Numbered from the stretch's first letter, positions 53,535-62,539 are shown. The stretch is 64,000 bases of DNA from an uncultured Collinsella sp. (GCA_947001705.1 CAMQHT010000001.1:1-64000); one strand, 5' to 3'. Notes: a model not told the origin generated them from the letters alone. Translations and numbers: made by a program.

Positions 53535-54896
53535 ATGGATACTGTTCTGAGCGTTCTCTCATCGGTCTTTTGGGGCCTGCTGATGCTTTCCGTCCTCGTG
53601 TTTTTGCACGAGGGCGGCCACTTTTTGGCGGCGCGTGCCTGCGGCGTCCGTGTGACCGAGTTCTTTTTGGGTCTGCCGTGCCGCTTTGACATCCATTACA
53701 CGTCGCGTCGCATTGGAACCAAGTTTGGCGTGACCCCGCTGCTGCTGGGTGGCTACGCTGCCATCTGCGGTATGGATCCGACCGATGTTTCGTGCGCCGA
53801 CCGCGTGCTCGCGGCTATCTATCGTCATGGTCGCGTGACCGTGGCCGACCTTGCTGTCGAGCTCGAGCTTTCCGAGGAGGATGTGCTCGAGGCATGCGCC
53901 CTTTTGCTGGGCTGGGGCTCCATCGCGCCCTGGTATGAGGAAGGGGAGAAGCCCTCGCCGAGCTACTATCCCACCAAATATCAGACGTTGCCGCGAGACA
54001 AGGCAGGCTATACCACCTTTGATGGTCGCCGTTTCGATCGCGAACATGCGACTGCCGAGGGCGATGTGTGGGAGCTGCCGTGCGGCGAGGCCGAGTTCCT
54101 TGCGCAAGAGCGCTCGCACACCTATCTTGGCCAAGGCTTTCTCAAGCGCGCCTTTATGCTGCTCGCGGGCATTATCGTCAATATCTTGACGGGTTTTTTG
54201 CTCCTTATGAGCATCTATTCCATTGCGGGTGTCACCGTGCCGATGGATACCAACGTGATCGGTCAGGTTGACGAGGGGTCTATTGCCGCCAAGGCGGGTA
54301 TCGAGGGCGGTGACGCGATCCTTTCGGTTGACGGTGTCTCATGTTCCACTTGGATGGATGTCTACGATGCCATCGGCAAGGCTGCCGGTAAGGATGATAT
54401 CGCCATCGAGTACGAGCGTGACGGCAAGCAGCATTCGACCACGGTTGCGCTCAAAGAGGACGAGCGCCTAGGTGTGTATGCCTCTACGCAGGTGGTCCGT
54501 TTAGACCCCATCACGTCGGCTCGCCTGTCGTTCTCCTATGTCGTGCAGACAGCGGATGGCGTGCTGCGCCTGCTCCAGCCGCAGCATACGATGGAGATTC
54601 TCGATCAGTCTTCTTCGATCGTGGGTATTAGCGTTATGTCCTCACAGGCCGCTGCTGCCGGCCCTGCCACGTTCCTTTCCTTTGCCGCCCTCATTTCGTT
54701 CTCGCTTGGCTTTATGAACCTGCTGCCCATCCCACCACTCGATGGCGGCAAGCTGCTTATTGAGATCATTCAAAAGATTGCGGGCCGCGAGCTGCCGCTC
54801 AAAGTGCAGACAATCGTCAGCTATGTCGGCATCGCGCTCTTTGCACTGCTGTTTGTCTATATGCTTCGTTCCGACATCCTTCGTTTTATTCTGTAG
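53535..54896 (+). CDS. rseP: RseP-type site-2 intramembrane metalloprotease with a large insertion
   Basis: A 453-residue zinc protease cleaving membrane-embedded regulators and signal-peptide remnants. HEGGH (25-29) lies in the first helix, LLGGY (70-74) forms the membrane loop, a second helix lies at about 205-230, a PDZ domain at about 238-320, and NLLPIPPLDGG at 395-405 gives the third metal ligand. Between the loop and the second helix lie about 120 residues, far more than usual, including a winged-helix-like stretch (about 85-130). AAGGA is 15 nt before the ATG; a TTG at 53520 is too close to it. Confidence 0.93.
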   Translation: MDTVLSVLSSVFWGLLMLSVLVFLHEGGHFLAARACGVRVTEFFLGLPCRFDIHYTSRRIGTKFGVTPLLLGGYAAICGMDPTDVSCADRVLAAIYRHGRVTVADLAVELELSEEDVLEACALLLGWGSIAPWYEEGEKPSPSYYPTKYQTLPRDKAGYTTFDGRRFDREHATAEGDVWELPCGEAEFLAQERSHTYLGQGFLKRAFMLLAGIIVNILTGFLLLMSIYSIAGVTVPMDTNVIGQVDEGSIAAKAGIEGGDAILSVDGVSCSTWMDVYDAIGKAAGKDDIAIEYERDGKQHSTTVALKEDERLGVYASTQVVRLDPITSARLSFSYVVQTADGVLRLLQPQHTMEILDQSSSIVGISVMSSQAAAAGPATFLSFAALISFSLGFMNLLPIPPLDGGKLLIEIIQKIAGRELPLKVQTIVSYVGIALFALLFVYMLRSDILRFIL

Positions 54897-54909
54897 GGGA
54901 GTGTTTGGA

Positions 54910-55992
54910 TTGTCTTTATCCCATCCTTTGCCTCGCGAGTTGACGCGCCCCGTGCATGTGGGCGTCGTGCAGATCGGTGGTGGCGCTCCGGTCGTGGTTC
55001 AGTCTATGACCTGCACCGATACTGCTGATGCCCAGGCAACGCTTGCGCAAGTGTGCGCGTTGGCGCAGGCTGGCTGCGATATCGTGCGCGTGAGCGTGCC
55101 TACCGAGGCTGCGCTCGAGGGCTTTCGCACGATTTGTGCCGAGTCTCCGGTGCCAATCGTCGCCGATATCCATTTTGACCATAAGCTTGCCATTGGCGCT
55201 GTCGAGGCTGGTGCCTCTAAGCTGCGCATCAACCCCGGCAATATCGGCGATTGGGCCAAGGTTGACGCTGTCATCGATGCCGCGGGTGCCGCGGGCTGCG
55301 CGATTCGCATTGGCGTGAACGCGGGCTCGCTTGAGCAAGATATTGCCGAGCGCGACGACCTCACGCAGCCCGAAAAGCTCGTGATGTCGAGCGAACGCTT
55401 TGTGCGGCACTTTGAGGACCGTGGGTTTACCAACATCGTGCTATCCGCCAAGGCCCATAGCGTACAGACGACGCTTGATACCTATCGCGCCCTGTCGCGC
55501 GAGATACCGCATGTTCCGCTCCACCTGGGCGTGACGGAGGCGGGGACCAAGCTTCAGGGCACCATCAAGAGCTCTGTAGGCTTGGGTATCTTGCTTTCCG
55601 AAGGCATCGGCGACACCATGCGTGTGTCGCTCACGGCCGATCCGGTTGAGGAGCCGCCGGTCGCCTGGGGAATTCTACAGTCGCTGGGCCTGCGTCGCCG
55701 TGGTCCCGAGATTGTCTCGTGCCCCACGTGCGCCCGCTGCCAGGTTAACCTTATTCCCATCGCCGAGGAGGTCACCGAGCGGCTTAAGAACTATTCCGCG
55801 CCGCTTTCGATCGCCGTGATGGGATGTGCGGTCAACGGCCCCGGAGAGGCATCTGACGCCGACCTGGGTGTTGCCTGCGGACGTGGTCAGGGCCTGCTCT
55901 TTTCGCATGGCCAGATCATTGGTAAAGTAGCTGAGGATCAAATTGTCGACGCGCTGATGGCCGAGGTCGACAAGCTTATTGAGGAGAAATAA
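54910..55992 (+). CDS. ispG: 4-hydroxy-3-methylbut-2-en-1-yl diphosphate synthase
   Basis: A 360-residue 4Fe-4S enzyme reducing MEcPP to HMBPP, the penultimate MEP-pathway step. It shows GGGAPVVVQSMTCTDTADA, IVADIHFDHKLAI, LRINPGNIGDW, LGVTEAGTKLQGTIKSSVGL and the cluster ligands CPTCARCQ with a later Cys in MGCAVNGPGEASDADLGVA. TTG at 54910 has AGGGGAG 8 nt upstream; the frame extends further back into rseP but without family similarity. proS follows directly. Confidence 0.96.
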   Translation: MSLSHPLPRELTRPVHVGVVQIGGGAPVVVQSMTCTDTADAQATLAQVCALAQAGCDIVRVSVPTEAALEGFRTICAESPVPIVADIHFDHKLAIGAVEAGASKLRINPGNIGDWAKVDAVIDAAGAAGCAIRIGVNAGSLEQDIAERDDLTQPEKLVMSSERFVRHFEDRGFTNIVLSAKAHSVQTTLDTYRALSREIPHVPLHLGVTEAGTKLQGTIKSSVGLGILLSEGIGDTMRVSLTADPVEEPPVAWGILQSLGLRRRGPEIVSCPTCARCQVNLIPIAEEVTERLKNYSAPLSIAVMGCAVNGPGEASDADLGVACGRGQGLLFSHGQIIGKVAEDQIVDALMAEVDKLIEEK

Positions 55993-57714
55993 ATGACCCG
56001 AGCAATGTATATGTCTAAGCTCTATGCGCCGACGCTTAAAGAGGATCCGGCGGACGCCGAGCTCGCCAGTCACCGCCTGCTGCTCCGTGCCGGCATGATC
56101 CGCAAGGAGGCCGCCGGTCTCTATTCCTATCTGCCGCTCGCGTGGCGCTCGATTCGCAAGATCGAGAACATCGTGCGCGACGAGATGGACGCTGCCGGCG
56201 CCCAGGAGCTCATGATGCCCATCATGGTCGATGCCGAGCTGTGGCGCGAGTCCGGCCGTATCGATGCCTATGGCAAGGAGCTCGTGCGCTTTGATGACCG
56301 CCACGGCCGCGAGTTTGTGCTGGGCCCCACGCACGAGGAGACCGTGACCGCCTTGGTGCGCAATGAACTGCGTTCCTACAAGCAGCTGCCGGTGAATCTC
56401 TATCACATCCAGGACAAGTTCCGCGATGAGTTCCGTCCCCGCTTTGGCCTGATGCGCGGTCGCGAGTTCATCATGAAGGACGCCTACAGCTTCTCCGCCA
56501 CGCAGGAGAGCCTGCAGGAGGAGTACGACAAGATGAAGCAGGCGTACGCCAATATCTGCGAGCGCTGCTACATCAAGGCTCTGCCCGTCGTCGCCGATTC
56601 CGGCGAGATCGGTGGCGACACCTCCGTCGAGTACATGGCGCTGGCCGAGGCCGGCGAGGCTTCGCTGGTCTACTGTGATGATTGCGGCTTTGCTGCTGAT
56701 GACGAGGCGGCAAGCACCAAGGTCGTTGTGACCGAGGGTCCTGGCGACGGTACGCTTACCAAGGTCGAGACTCCGGGCATGGGCACCATCGAGGCCGTTG
56801 CAAAGTTCTTCGGCTTCCCCGAGAACGGCACGCGCAAGTCTCTGGCACTCATCGACGCCGAGGGCAAGCCCGTCGTGGCCATTGTTCCGGGCGACCACGA
56901 GCTCAACGATTGCAAGGCCGAGCATGTCTTTGGCAAGGGCTATCGCATGATGACTGATGAGGAGCTCCAGACCTACGGTCTGCATAAGGGCTTTATCGGA
57001 CCGGTTAACCTGCCCGAGGGCATTCGCCTGGTGTGCGACGAGAGCCTGCGCGAGTCCAAGCAGTGGGCCTGCGGTGCCAACGAGGTCGATTATCACTTTA
57101 CTGGTGCCTGCCCCGAGCGCGACTTTACCGTCGACGAGTGGGCCGACCTGGTAACCGTCGTTGCCGGCGATCCCTGCCCGCACTGCGGCAAGCCGCTCTC
57201 TGCTGCTCGCGGCATCGAGGTCTCGCAGGTCTTCCAGCTGGGTACCAAGTATTCCGAGGCCATGGGCGCCACCTTTATGGACGAGGACGGCAAGGAGAAG
57301 CCGCTTATCATGGGTTGCTACGGCGTGGGCGTATCTCGCTCGCTTGCTGCCGTCGTGGAGCAGCACAACGACGAGCACGGTATCGTCTGGCCGGTTTCCG
57401 TTGCCCCGTACGAGGTCGCTGTGATTCCGCTCGATCCCAAGAAGGAGGAGTGCGCAACCGTCTGCGACCAAATCGTCGAGGGCTTGTGCGCCGAGGGTAT
57501 CGAGGTCGTCGTCGACGACCGTGACGAGCGTCCCGGCTTTAAGTTTGCCGATAACGACCTTATGGGATTCCCGTATCAGGTGGTGCTTGGCAAGCGTGGC
57601 CTTAAGAATGGCACCGTTGAGCTCAAGGACCGTGCCACGGGCGAGCGCGAGGACGTGGCGATCGACGAGGTCGTCGCCAAGGTTGCCGAGCTTGTTAAGG
57701 CGGCCCGCCGTTAA
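55993..57714 (+). CDS. proS: Prolyl-tRNA synthetase (bacterial type)
   Basis: A 573-residue class II synthetase. Motif 2 region reads LYHIQDKFRDEFRPRFGLMR, the active site has LGPTHEETVTALVRNE and MKDAYSFSATQESL, and the editing INS domain is present between motifs 2 and 3 (about 225-395). Motif 3 is MGCYGVGVSRSLAAV, followed by the anticodon-binding domain (VAPYEVAVIPL). It begins right after the ispG TAA, with GAGGAG just upstream, and is the last gene of this unit before a terminator. Confidence 0.97.
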   Translation: MTRAMYMSKLYAPTLKEDPADAELASHRLLLRAGMIRKEAAGLYSYLPLAWRSIRKIENIVRDEMDAAGAQELMMPIMVDAELWRESGRIDAYGKELVRFDDRHGREFVLGPTHEETVTALVRNELRSYKQLPVNLYHIQDKFRDEFRPRFGLMRGREFIMKDAYSFSATQESLQEEYDKMKQAYANICERCYIKALPVVADSGEIGGDTSVEYMALAEAGEASLVYCDDCGFAADDEAASTKVVVTEGPGDGTLTKVETPGMGTIEAVAKFFGFPENGTRKSLALIDAEGKPVVAIVPGDHELNDCKAEHVFGKGYRMMTDEELQTYGLHKGFIGPVNLPEGIRLVCDESLRESKQWACGANEVDYHFTGACPERDFTVDEWADLVTVVAGDPCPHCGKPLSAARGIEVSQVFQLGTKYSEAMGATFMDEDGKEKPLIMGCYGVGVSRSLAAVVEQHNDEHGIVWPVSVAPYEVAVIPLDPKKEECATVCDQIVEGLCAEGIEVVVDDRDERPGFKFADNDLMGFPYQVVLGKRGLKNGTVELKDRATGEREDVAIDEVVAKVAELVKAARR

Positions 57715-57745
57715 TCGACGTTTCTGCTATTAGATGTAATTGCGG

Positions 57746-57793
57746 GACTGCTCCGTATCTCTCTTAGGAAGAGATGCGGAGCAGTCTATTTTG
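57746..57793 (+). terminator. Terminator after proS
   Basis: A 17-bp stem GACTGCTCCGTATCTCT/AGAGATGCGGAGCAGTC with one wobble and a 7-nt loop is followed by TATTTTGTT. Confidence 0.85.
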
Positions 57794-57821
57794 TTGCGTG
57801 GATAAACTCGATGGGTAAAGG

Positions 57822-57857
57822 AAAACCCCACAGCCCATATGAGCTGCGGGGTTTTCT
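57822..57857 (-). terminator. Terminator of the APH-fold kinase gene
   Basis: The near-symmetrical stem AAAACCCCACAGC/GCTGCGGGGTTTT with an 8-nt loop yields U-runs on both strands. Its main role is likely to end the minus-strand kinase gene at 57891; it may also back up the proS terminator. Confidence 0.75.
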
Positions 57858-57890
57858 TGTGCCTCCGATGCGAAATAAATCGCTCAGATA

Positions 57891-58655
57891 TTACTGATAA
57901 TCGACGACGTCGATCCAGTTCTTCAGGAACTCATCGTTCACGTTGCGCTTACGAGCGAGCTCGGAAGCGGCGACGATGCTCGTCCACTGACGCACGACCT
58001 GCATGGGCATGTCGGCGCGGTCGCAGTAGAGCTCCAGGTAGGCCTCAGCCTGATCCTTGCTGTTGAGGGCGAAGAGCAGGTAGGTGGTGGCAACGTCGGC
58101 AGCAGGGGAGCCCTGGGTGGCGTGTGCCCAGTCGCACACATAGAGCTGGCCGTCGTCGCCGACGATGACGTTGGAGGGGTTGAAGTCGCCGTGGCAGACC
58201 TTGAACTCCTTGGTCATGCCGTCCAGACGCTCCTGAAGGTTGTAGCGCGTGGTGGCATTGAGCTGATCAAGGCTGTCGATCATGCGGGCGAACTTGTCGC
58301 GCTGACGGTTGAGCAGCGGGGAGGTGTAGCCGTGGATCTCGATTTGGAGGTCGACGAACATCTCGAGGTACTCACCAAAGCGCTGGGGCTCGGCAGTCAT
58401 CTTCTCGGCAAGGGTGGTGCCCGGAACCTTCTCGGTCACGAGCGCCCAGCCGTTGGCGTTCTCGAGCTGGGAAACCTCGAGAGCCTTGGGGCTGCGGATG
58501 CCGCACTCATTGATGCGGGCAAGATTCAAAGCCTCGTTGAACACGTCGGAGACAGGCTTGGTCTCGTTAAAGACCTTGACGATCTTGTCGCCCAGGTCGT
58601 AAACGACCTTGTTGCCACGGCGGACGAGCTCGGTCTTGGAATCGGGTAGCAGCAT
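57891..58655 (-). CDS. APH/choline-kinase-fold phosphotransferase of unknown substrate
   Basis: A 254-residue protein with the aminoglycoside/choline kinase fold. The catalytic loop CHGDFNPSNVIV is near residue 155 and the metal Asp is in YVCDWAHATQGSPAADVATT. An N-lobe segment VRRGNKVVYDLGDKIVKVFN contains the ATP-binding Lys. It resembles small single-domain kinases grouped as TIGR02172. Drug resistance should not be assumed: the fold covers sugars, choline and other small hydroxyl compounds. GAAAGGATG lies upstream. It follows adhE by 88 nt with a large hairpin between them. Confidence 0.85.
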   Translation of the reverse strand: MLLPDSKTELVRRGNKVVYDLGDKIVKVFNETKPVSDVFNEALNLARINECGIRSPKALEVSQLENANGWALVTEKVPGTTLAEKMTAEPQRFGEYLEMFVDLQIEIHGYTSPLLNRQRDKFARMIDSLDQLNATTRYNLQERLDGMTKEFKVCHGDFNPSNVIVGDDGQLYVCDWAHATQGSPAADVATTYLLFALNSKDQAEAYLELYCDRADMPMQVVRQWTSIVAASELARKRNVNDEFLKNWIDVVDYQ

Positions 58656-58687
58656 GGTTGCATCCTTTCAACGATGCGATAGAAGCG

Positions 58688-58726
58688 ACGGCGGGGGTGT
58701 GTGAAACACCCGTGCACCCCCGCCGT
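58688..58726. other. GC-rich hairpin between adhE and the APH-fold gene
   Basis: ACGGCGGGGGTG and CACCCCCGCCGT form a perfect 12-bp stem around a 15-nt loop that itself contains a small GTGT/ACAC helix. No U-run follows on either strand, so it may stabilise the adhE mRNA 3' end or impair readthrough instead of being a standard terminator. Confidence 0.6.
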
Positions 58727-58743
58727 TAAAAACCGTGCTAAAA

Positions 58744-61392
58744 CTAGCAGACGGCGTAGTCCTGAGGCTCGCGGCCGTAGTAGGCGTCCAGGTAGAGCTC
58801 CTTGATCTCGCTCATGAGCGGGTAGCGCGGGTTTGCGCCGGTGCACTGGTCGTTGAATGCCTGCTCGGTCATCTCGTCGAGGGTGTCGAGGAAGTACTGC
58901 TCGTCAACACCGTAGTCGGCGATGGTCTTCTTGACGCCGATGAAGTCCTTGAGCTCCTCGAGCTTCGTGATGAAGTTCTCGAAGACCTCCTTGTCGTCCT
59001 TGCCCTCGATGCCGCAGTACTTGGCCATCTCGGCGTAGTTGTGCAGCGCGTTGGGGTAAGGATACTGGGAGAAGGTACCCATCTTGACGGGAGCCTCGGC
59101 GGCGTTGTAGCGCATAACGCGGGTCAGGATGACGGCGTTGGCGAGGCCGTGGGGCAGGTGATGGAAGGCGCCGAGCTTGTGAGCCATGGAGTGGTTGAGG
59201 CCTAGGAAGGCGTTGGCGAAGGCCATACCGGCCATGCAAGAGGCGTTGTGCATCTCCTCGCGGGCATGCGGGTCCTTGGCGCCGTTCGTGAAGCTGGAGG
59301 GCAGGTTCTCGAAGACGAGCTTAGCAGCGCGCTCGGAGAGGCCCTTGGTGTAGTCGGAAGCCATGATGGAGACGTAGGACTCGATGGCGTGGGTCATGAC
59401 GTCGATGCCGGAGGCAGCGGTCAGGCCGCGCGGGGCGGTCATGCAGTTGTCGGCGTCGACGATAGCCATGTTGGGGAGCAGCGCGTAGTCGGCGAGCGGC
59501 CACTTGATGCCGGTCTCCTTGTCGGTGATGATGGCGAACGGCGTGCACTCGGAGCCGGTACCCGAAGAGGTCGGGACGGCGACGAAGTAGGCCTTCTTGC
59601 CCATCTCGGGGAAAGTGAAGATACGCTTGCGGATGTCCATGAAGTCCATGGCCATGTCCTCAAACTTGCACTCGGGGTGCTCGTACATCATCCACATGAT
59701 CTTGCCGGCGTCCATAGCGGAGCCACCGCCGACGGCGATGATCACGTCAGGCTCAAAGAGAGCCATCTGCTTGGCGCCGCGACGTGCGCACTGCAGCGAC
59801 GGATCGGGCTCGACGTCGTAGAAGCAGTCGTGGGCGATGCCCATCTCGTCGAGCTTGGCCTCGATGGCGCGGGTGTTGCCATTCTTGAAAAGGAACTGGT
59901 CGGTGACGATGAAGGCGCGCTTCTTGCCCATGACGGTACCGAGCTCGTCGAGGGCGACGGGCGTGGAACCCTTCTTGAAGTAGACCTTCTCGGGAGCGCG
60001 GAACCACAGCATGTTCTCACGGCGCTCGGCCACAGTCTTAACGTTGATCAAGTGCTTCACCCCAACGTTCTCGGAGACGGAGTTGCCGCCCCAGGAGCCG
60101 CAGCCCAGGGTCAGAGACGGCTTCATGCCAAAGTTGTACAGGTCACCGATGCCGCCGTGCGAGGACGGGGTGTTGATGACGATACGGCAGGCCTTCATGA
60201 CGTGCTCGAACAGGCTGATCTTCTCGGCCTGGGCGGGGTGCACGTACAGAGAGGCGGTGTGGCCCGGGCCACCGGCGAGCACCAGGTGCTCGGCCTTGTC
60301 GACGGCCTCCTGGAAGTCCTTGGCGTGATACATGGCCAGGACCGGGGAGAGCTTCTCGTGGGAGAACTCCTCCTTGGCGGGGTCGGTGGAGGCGACCTCG
60401 GCGATCAGGATCTTGGTCTTGGCGGGAACCTCGATGCCGGCGAGCTCGGCGATCTTGGCGGCAGCCATGCCGGGAATGCGGTGATCGAGGGCGCCGTTCT
60501 TGAACATGGCGGCACGCAGGGCCTCCATCTCGGCACCCTGCTTGACGAAATAGCAGCCGCGCTTCTGGAACTCGGCCTTAACCTGGTCATAGATGGTGTC
60601 GATGACGGTCACGGACTGCTCGGAAGCGCAGATCATGCCGTTATCGAAGGTCTTGGAGTGGATGATGGAGTTGACGGCGAGCAGCACGTCGGCGGTGTCG
60701 TCGATGACGACCGGGGTGTTACCGGCGCCAACGCCCAGGGCGGGCTTGCCCGAGGAGTAGGCGGCCTTGACCATGCCCGGGCCACCGGTGGCGAGGATGA
60801 TGTCGACGTCGCGCATGACCATGTTGGTCAGCTCGATGGAGGGGACATCGACCCAGCCGATGATACCCTCGGGGGCGCCGGCCTTGACGGCGGCGTCAAG
60901 CACGAGCTTGGCGGCGGCGATGGTGCACTTGGCGGCAGCCGGGTGCGGGGAGATGATGATGGCGTTGCGGGTCTTCAGGCTGATCAGCGTCTTGAAGATC
61001 GCGGTGGAGGTGGGGTTGGTCGTCGGGATGACGGCGCCCACGATACCGATGGGCTCGGCGATCTTGGTGATGCCATAAGCCTCGTCGCGCTCCAGGACAC
61101 CACAGGTCTTGGTGTTCTTGTAAGCGTTGTAGATGTACTCTGCGGCGTAGTGGTTCTTGATGACCTTGTCCTCAAGAACGCCGCGGCCGGTCTCCTCGAT
61201 GGCCATCTTCGCCAACGGGATACGAGCCTTGTTGGCGGCCATGGCGGCCTCATAGAAGATCTTGTCGACCTGCTCCTGCGTGTACGTAGCAAAAAGCGCC
61301 TGGGCCTCTCGCATCTGAGCGAGCTTAGCCTCAAGCGCCTCTACGTTGTCCACAATTGCGGGAGTAGTGTTTTCCGGTGACTTTTTCACCAT
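58744..61392 (-). CDS. adhE: Bifunctional acetaldehyde-CoA/alcohol dehydrogenase
   Basis: An 882-residue fermentation enzyme reducing acetyl-CoA to ethanol and regenerating NAD+, usually assembled in spirosomes. The N-terminal aldehyde dehydrogenase part has VIPTTNPTSTAIFKTLIS, ATGGPGMVKAAYSSGKPALG and the catalytic Cys in NGMICASEQSV. The C-terminal iron-dependent alcohol dehydrogenase part has GGGSAMDAGKIMW, TSSGTGSECTPFAII, and metal His ligands in THAIESYVS, LNHSMAHKLGAFHHLPHG. Length matches the family. AAGGAGA precedes the ATG. A palindrome covers the likely -10 box upstream. Confidence 0.97.
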   Translation of the reverse strand: MVKKSPENTTPAIVDNVEALEAKLAQMREAQALFATYTQEQVDKIFYEAAMAANKARIPLAKMAIEETGRGVLEDKVIKNHYAAEYIYNAYKNTKTCGVLERDEAYGITKIAEPIGIVGAVIPTTNPTSTAIFKTLISLKTRNAIIISPHPAAAKCTIAAAKLVLDAAVKAGAPEGIIGWVDVPSIELTNMVMRDVDIILATGGPGMVKAAYSSGKPALGVGAGNTPVVIDDTADVLLAVNSIIHSKTFDNGMICASEQSVTVIDTIYDQVKAEFQKRGCYFVKQGAEMEALRAAMFKNGALDHRIPGMAAAKIAELAGIEVPAKTKILIAEVASTDPAKEEFSHEKLSPVLAMYHAKDFQEAVDKAEHLVLAGGPGHTASLYVHPAQAEKISLFEHVMKACRIVINTPSSHGGIGDLYNFGMKPSLTLGCGSWGGNSVSENVGVKHLINVKTVAERRENMLWFRAPEKVYFKKGSTPVALDELGTVMGKKRAFIVTDQFLFKNGNTRAIEAKLDEMGIAHDCFYDVEPDPSLQCARRGAKQMALFEPDVIIAVGGGSAMDAGKIMWMMYEHPECKFEDMAMDFMDIRKRIFTFPEMGKKAYFVAVPTSSGTGSECTPFAIITDKETGIKWPLADYALLPNMAIVDADNCMTAPRGLTAASGIDVMTHAIESYVSIMASDYTKGLSERAAKLVFENLPSSFTNGAKDPHAREEMHNASCMAGMAFANAFLGLNHSMAHKLGAFHHLPHGLANAVILTRVMRYNAAEAPVKMGTFSQYPYPNALHNYAEMAKYCGIEGKDDKEVFENFITKLEELKDFIGVKKTIADYGVDEQYFLDTLDEMTEQAFNDQCTGANPRYPLMSEIKELYLDAYYGREPQDYAVC

Positions 61393-61426
61393 TTGTGTCT
61401 CCTTGCGATCGGAGATTTACCCTACG

Positions 61427-61444
61427 TCTTGCATGATAGCAAGA
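61427..61444 (-). promoter_or_regulatory. adhE promoter -10 box inside a palindrome (candidate operator)
   Basis: On the minus strand TATCAT (61433-61438) is preceded by TGC, an extended -10 pattern, about 40 nt before adhE. It is framed by a perfect 6-bp inverted repeat, TCTTGC/GCAAGA at 61427-61432 and 61439-61444. A repressor binding here would block the polymerase directly. Confidence 0.5.
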
Positions 61445-61484
61445 AATTATTCGGCGAACGGCAAGATTCCCGTAAAAGGCATAC

Positions 61485-61514
61485 TAAAACGCTTCAATAA
61501 ACTGAAGCGTTTTA
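61485..61514. promoter_or_regulatory. 12-bp perfect inverted repeat upstream of adhE
   Basis: TAAAACGCTTCA and TGAAGCGTTTTA are separated by 6 nt. It lies about 95 nt upstream of adhE, between it and the divergent transposase gene. It could be an operator or a terminator for a transcript coming from the transposase side; no gene ends here, so an operator is favoured. Confidence 0.45.
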
Positions 61515-61546
61515 ACTAAAACTATCTGCCAGTGCATCGCCCCGCT

Positions 61547-61597
61547 CATTGGGGACAGACTTACATGAGTGGTTTCACTCATTTGGGACAGACATCG
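61547..61597 (+). repeat. Left REP-type repeat of the transposase unit
   Basis: Two CTCATT(G/T)GGGACAGAC cores (61545-61560 and 61578-61593) flank the perfect hairpin ATGAGTG/CACTCAT with a GTTT loop. Confidence 0.7.
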
Positions 61598-61723
61598 ATT
61601 TGCGATTTTGTCGTTTTGGGCCTGTTTTTGTTGCTGATTGGATATAAATAGGTCACAGGCTCAGCATTTCGCGTTTCTTCTCTCCTTTTAGGTGTTGCCT
61701 GTACGGCTTTGAAAGGAGAGACC

Positions 61724-62500
61724 ATGCCCCGATGCGCCCGCGAAATATCGCTCACCGGCTATTACCACGTCTTTGACCGCGGTAACTCCAAACAGATCAT
61801 TTTTGAAGATGATTCCGACCGCTATCGTTTCCTATCGGACATATCGGACAGGTTTGCGTGCCATGACGTGGCGGTGTTGGCCTGGTGTCTTATGGACAAC
61901 CACTTCCATTTGATGGTTGATGACCCATATGACAACCTTTCAAAGGCAATGCAGTGCGCGCTGACGGCGTATGCCAAGTATTTCAATGGGAAAACGGGAA
62001 GAACGGGCCATCTGTTTGACAATCGCTATTCGCGGGTCGCGGTTGAGTCGGACACGCAGGCAGTGCAGCTGCTCGACTATATTCATCTCAATCCCGTGAA
62101 GGGTGCGCTTGACTCGCTCGAGGCGTACCGCTGGTCAAGCTATAAGGCGTATCAGCTGGGCTATGATCCCTTTGACATCTGTGATGCGGCCCCTATGCTT
62201 GATGTTGTCGGAGGCTCCCGTCGCTATTGCGAGCATCTCAAGAAAGTTGCCGGGCGCATCTGGTCAGTGGAGGTTCTTCCGCGCCGGCGGATCCCTGATG
62301 AGGAGGCCCTTTTCGTTGCGCGCGAAGTCCTGACGAGCATAGATCCTGCGTTGCTCAAGGCCCTGCCACGCCCCGAACGCGATGCCTGCCTGCTGAGGCT
62401 CAGGCGGGCACATCTCACGGTCAAGCAAATTGCCCGTATCACCGGTATCGGCGCCACAAGCGTGACCAAGGCTACTGCAGGCTGGAAGGATGCAGCGTGA
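61724..62500 (+). CDS. REP-associated tyrosine transposase (Y1, IS200-like HUH fold)
   Basis: A 258-residue transposase of the RAYT group. It starts MPRCAREISLTGYYHVFDRG and has the HUH metal motif in WCLMDNHFHLMVDDPY, a candidate catalytic Tyr in ALTAYAKYFNGKTGRTGHLF, and the family segment LLDYIHLNPVKGALDSLEAY with RWSSYKAY. The C-terminal 70 residues resemble a helix-turn-helix (LTVKQIARITGIGATSVTKA). ATG 61724 is preceded by AAAGGAG. It is intact, so it could still act on the inverted repeats flanking it. Such proteins are often domesticated and serve REP spread. Confidence 0.9.
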   Translation: MPRCAREISLTGYYHVFDRGNSKQIIFEDDSDRYRFLSDISDRFACHDVAVLAWCLMDNHFHLMVDDPYDNLSKAMQCALTAYAKYFNGKTGRTGHLFDNRYSRVAVESDTQAVQLLDYIHLNPVKGALDSLEAYRWSSYKAYQLGYDPFDICDAAPMLDVVGGSRRYCEHLKKVAGRIWSVEVLPRRRIPDEEALFVAREVLTSIDPALLKALPRPERDACLLRLRRAHLTVKQIARITGIGATSVTKATAGWKDAA

Positions 62501-62539
62501 GATAGGGGCCGGAGCCGATCGGGACGCCGCATGCGTGCG

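Noticed and set aside
54742..54909. N-terminal extension of ispG
   Set aside because: The in-frame extension overlaps the end of rseP and shows no similarity to IspG; TTG 54910 has a good ribosome site.
57891..58655. Aminoglycoside resistance gene
   Set aside because: The APH fold alone does not define the substrate; chromosomal context with adhE and lack of specific resistance-enzyme features argue against naming it so.
59248..61380. Plus-strand ORF of 710 codons opposite adhE
   Set aside because: Shadow frame; adhE motifs are complete on the minus strand.
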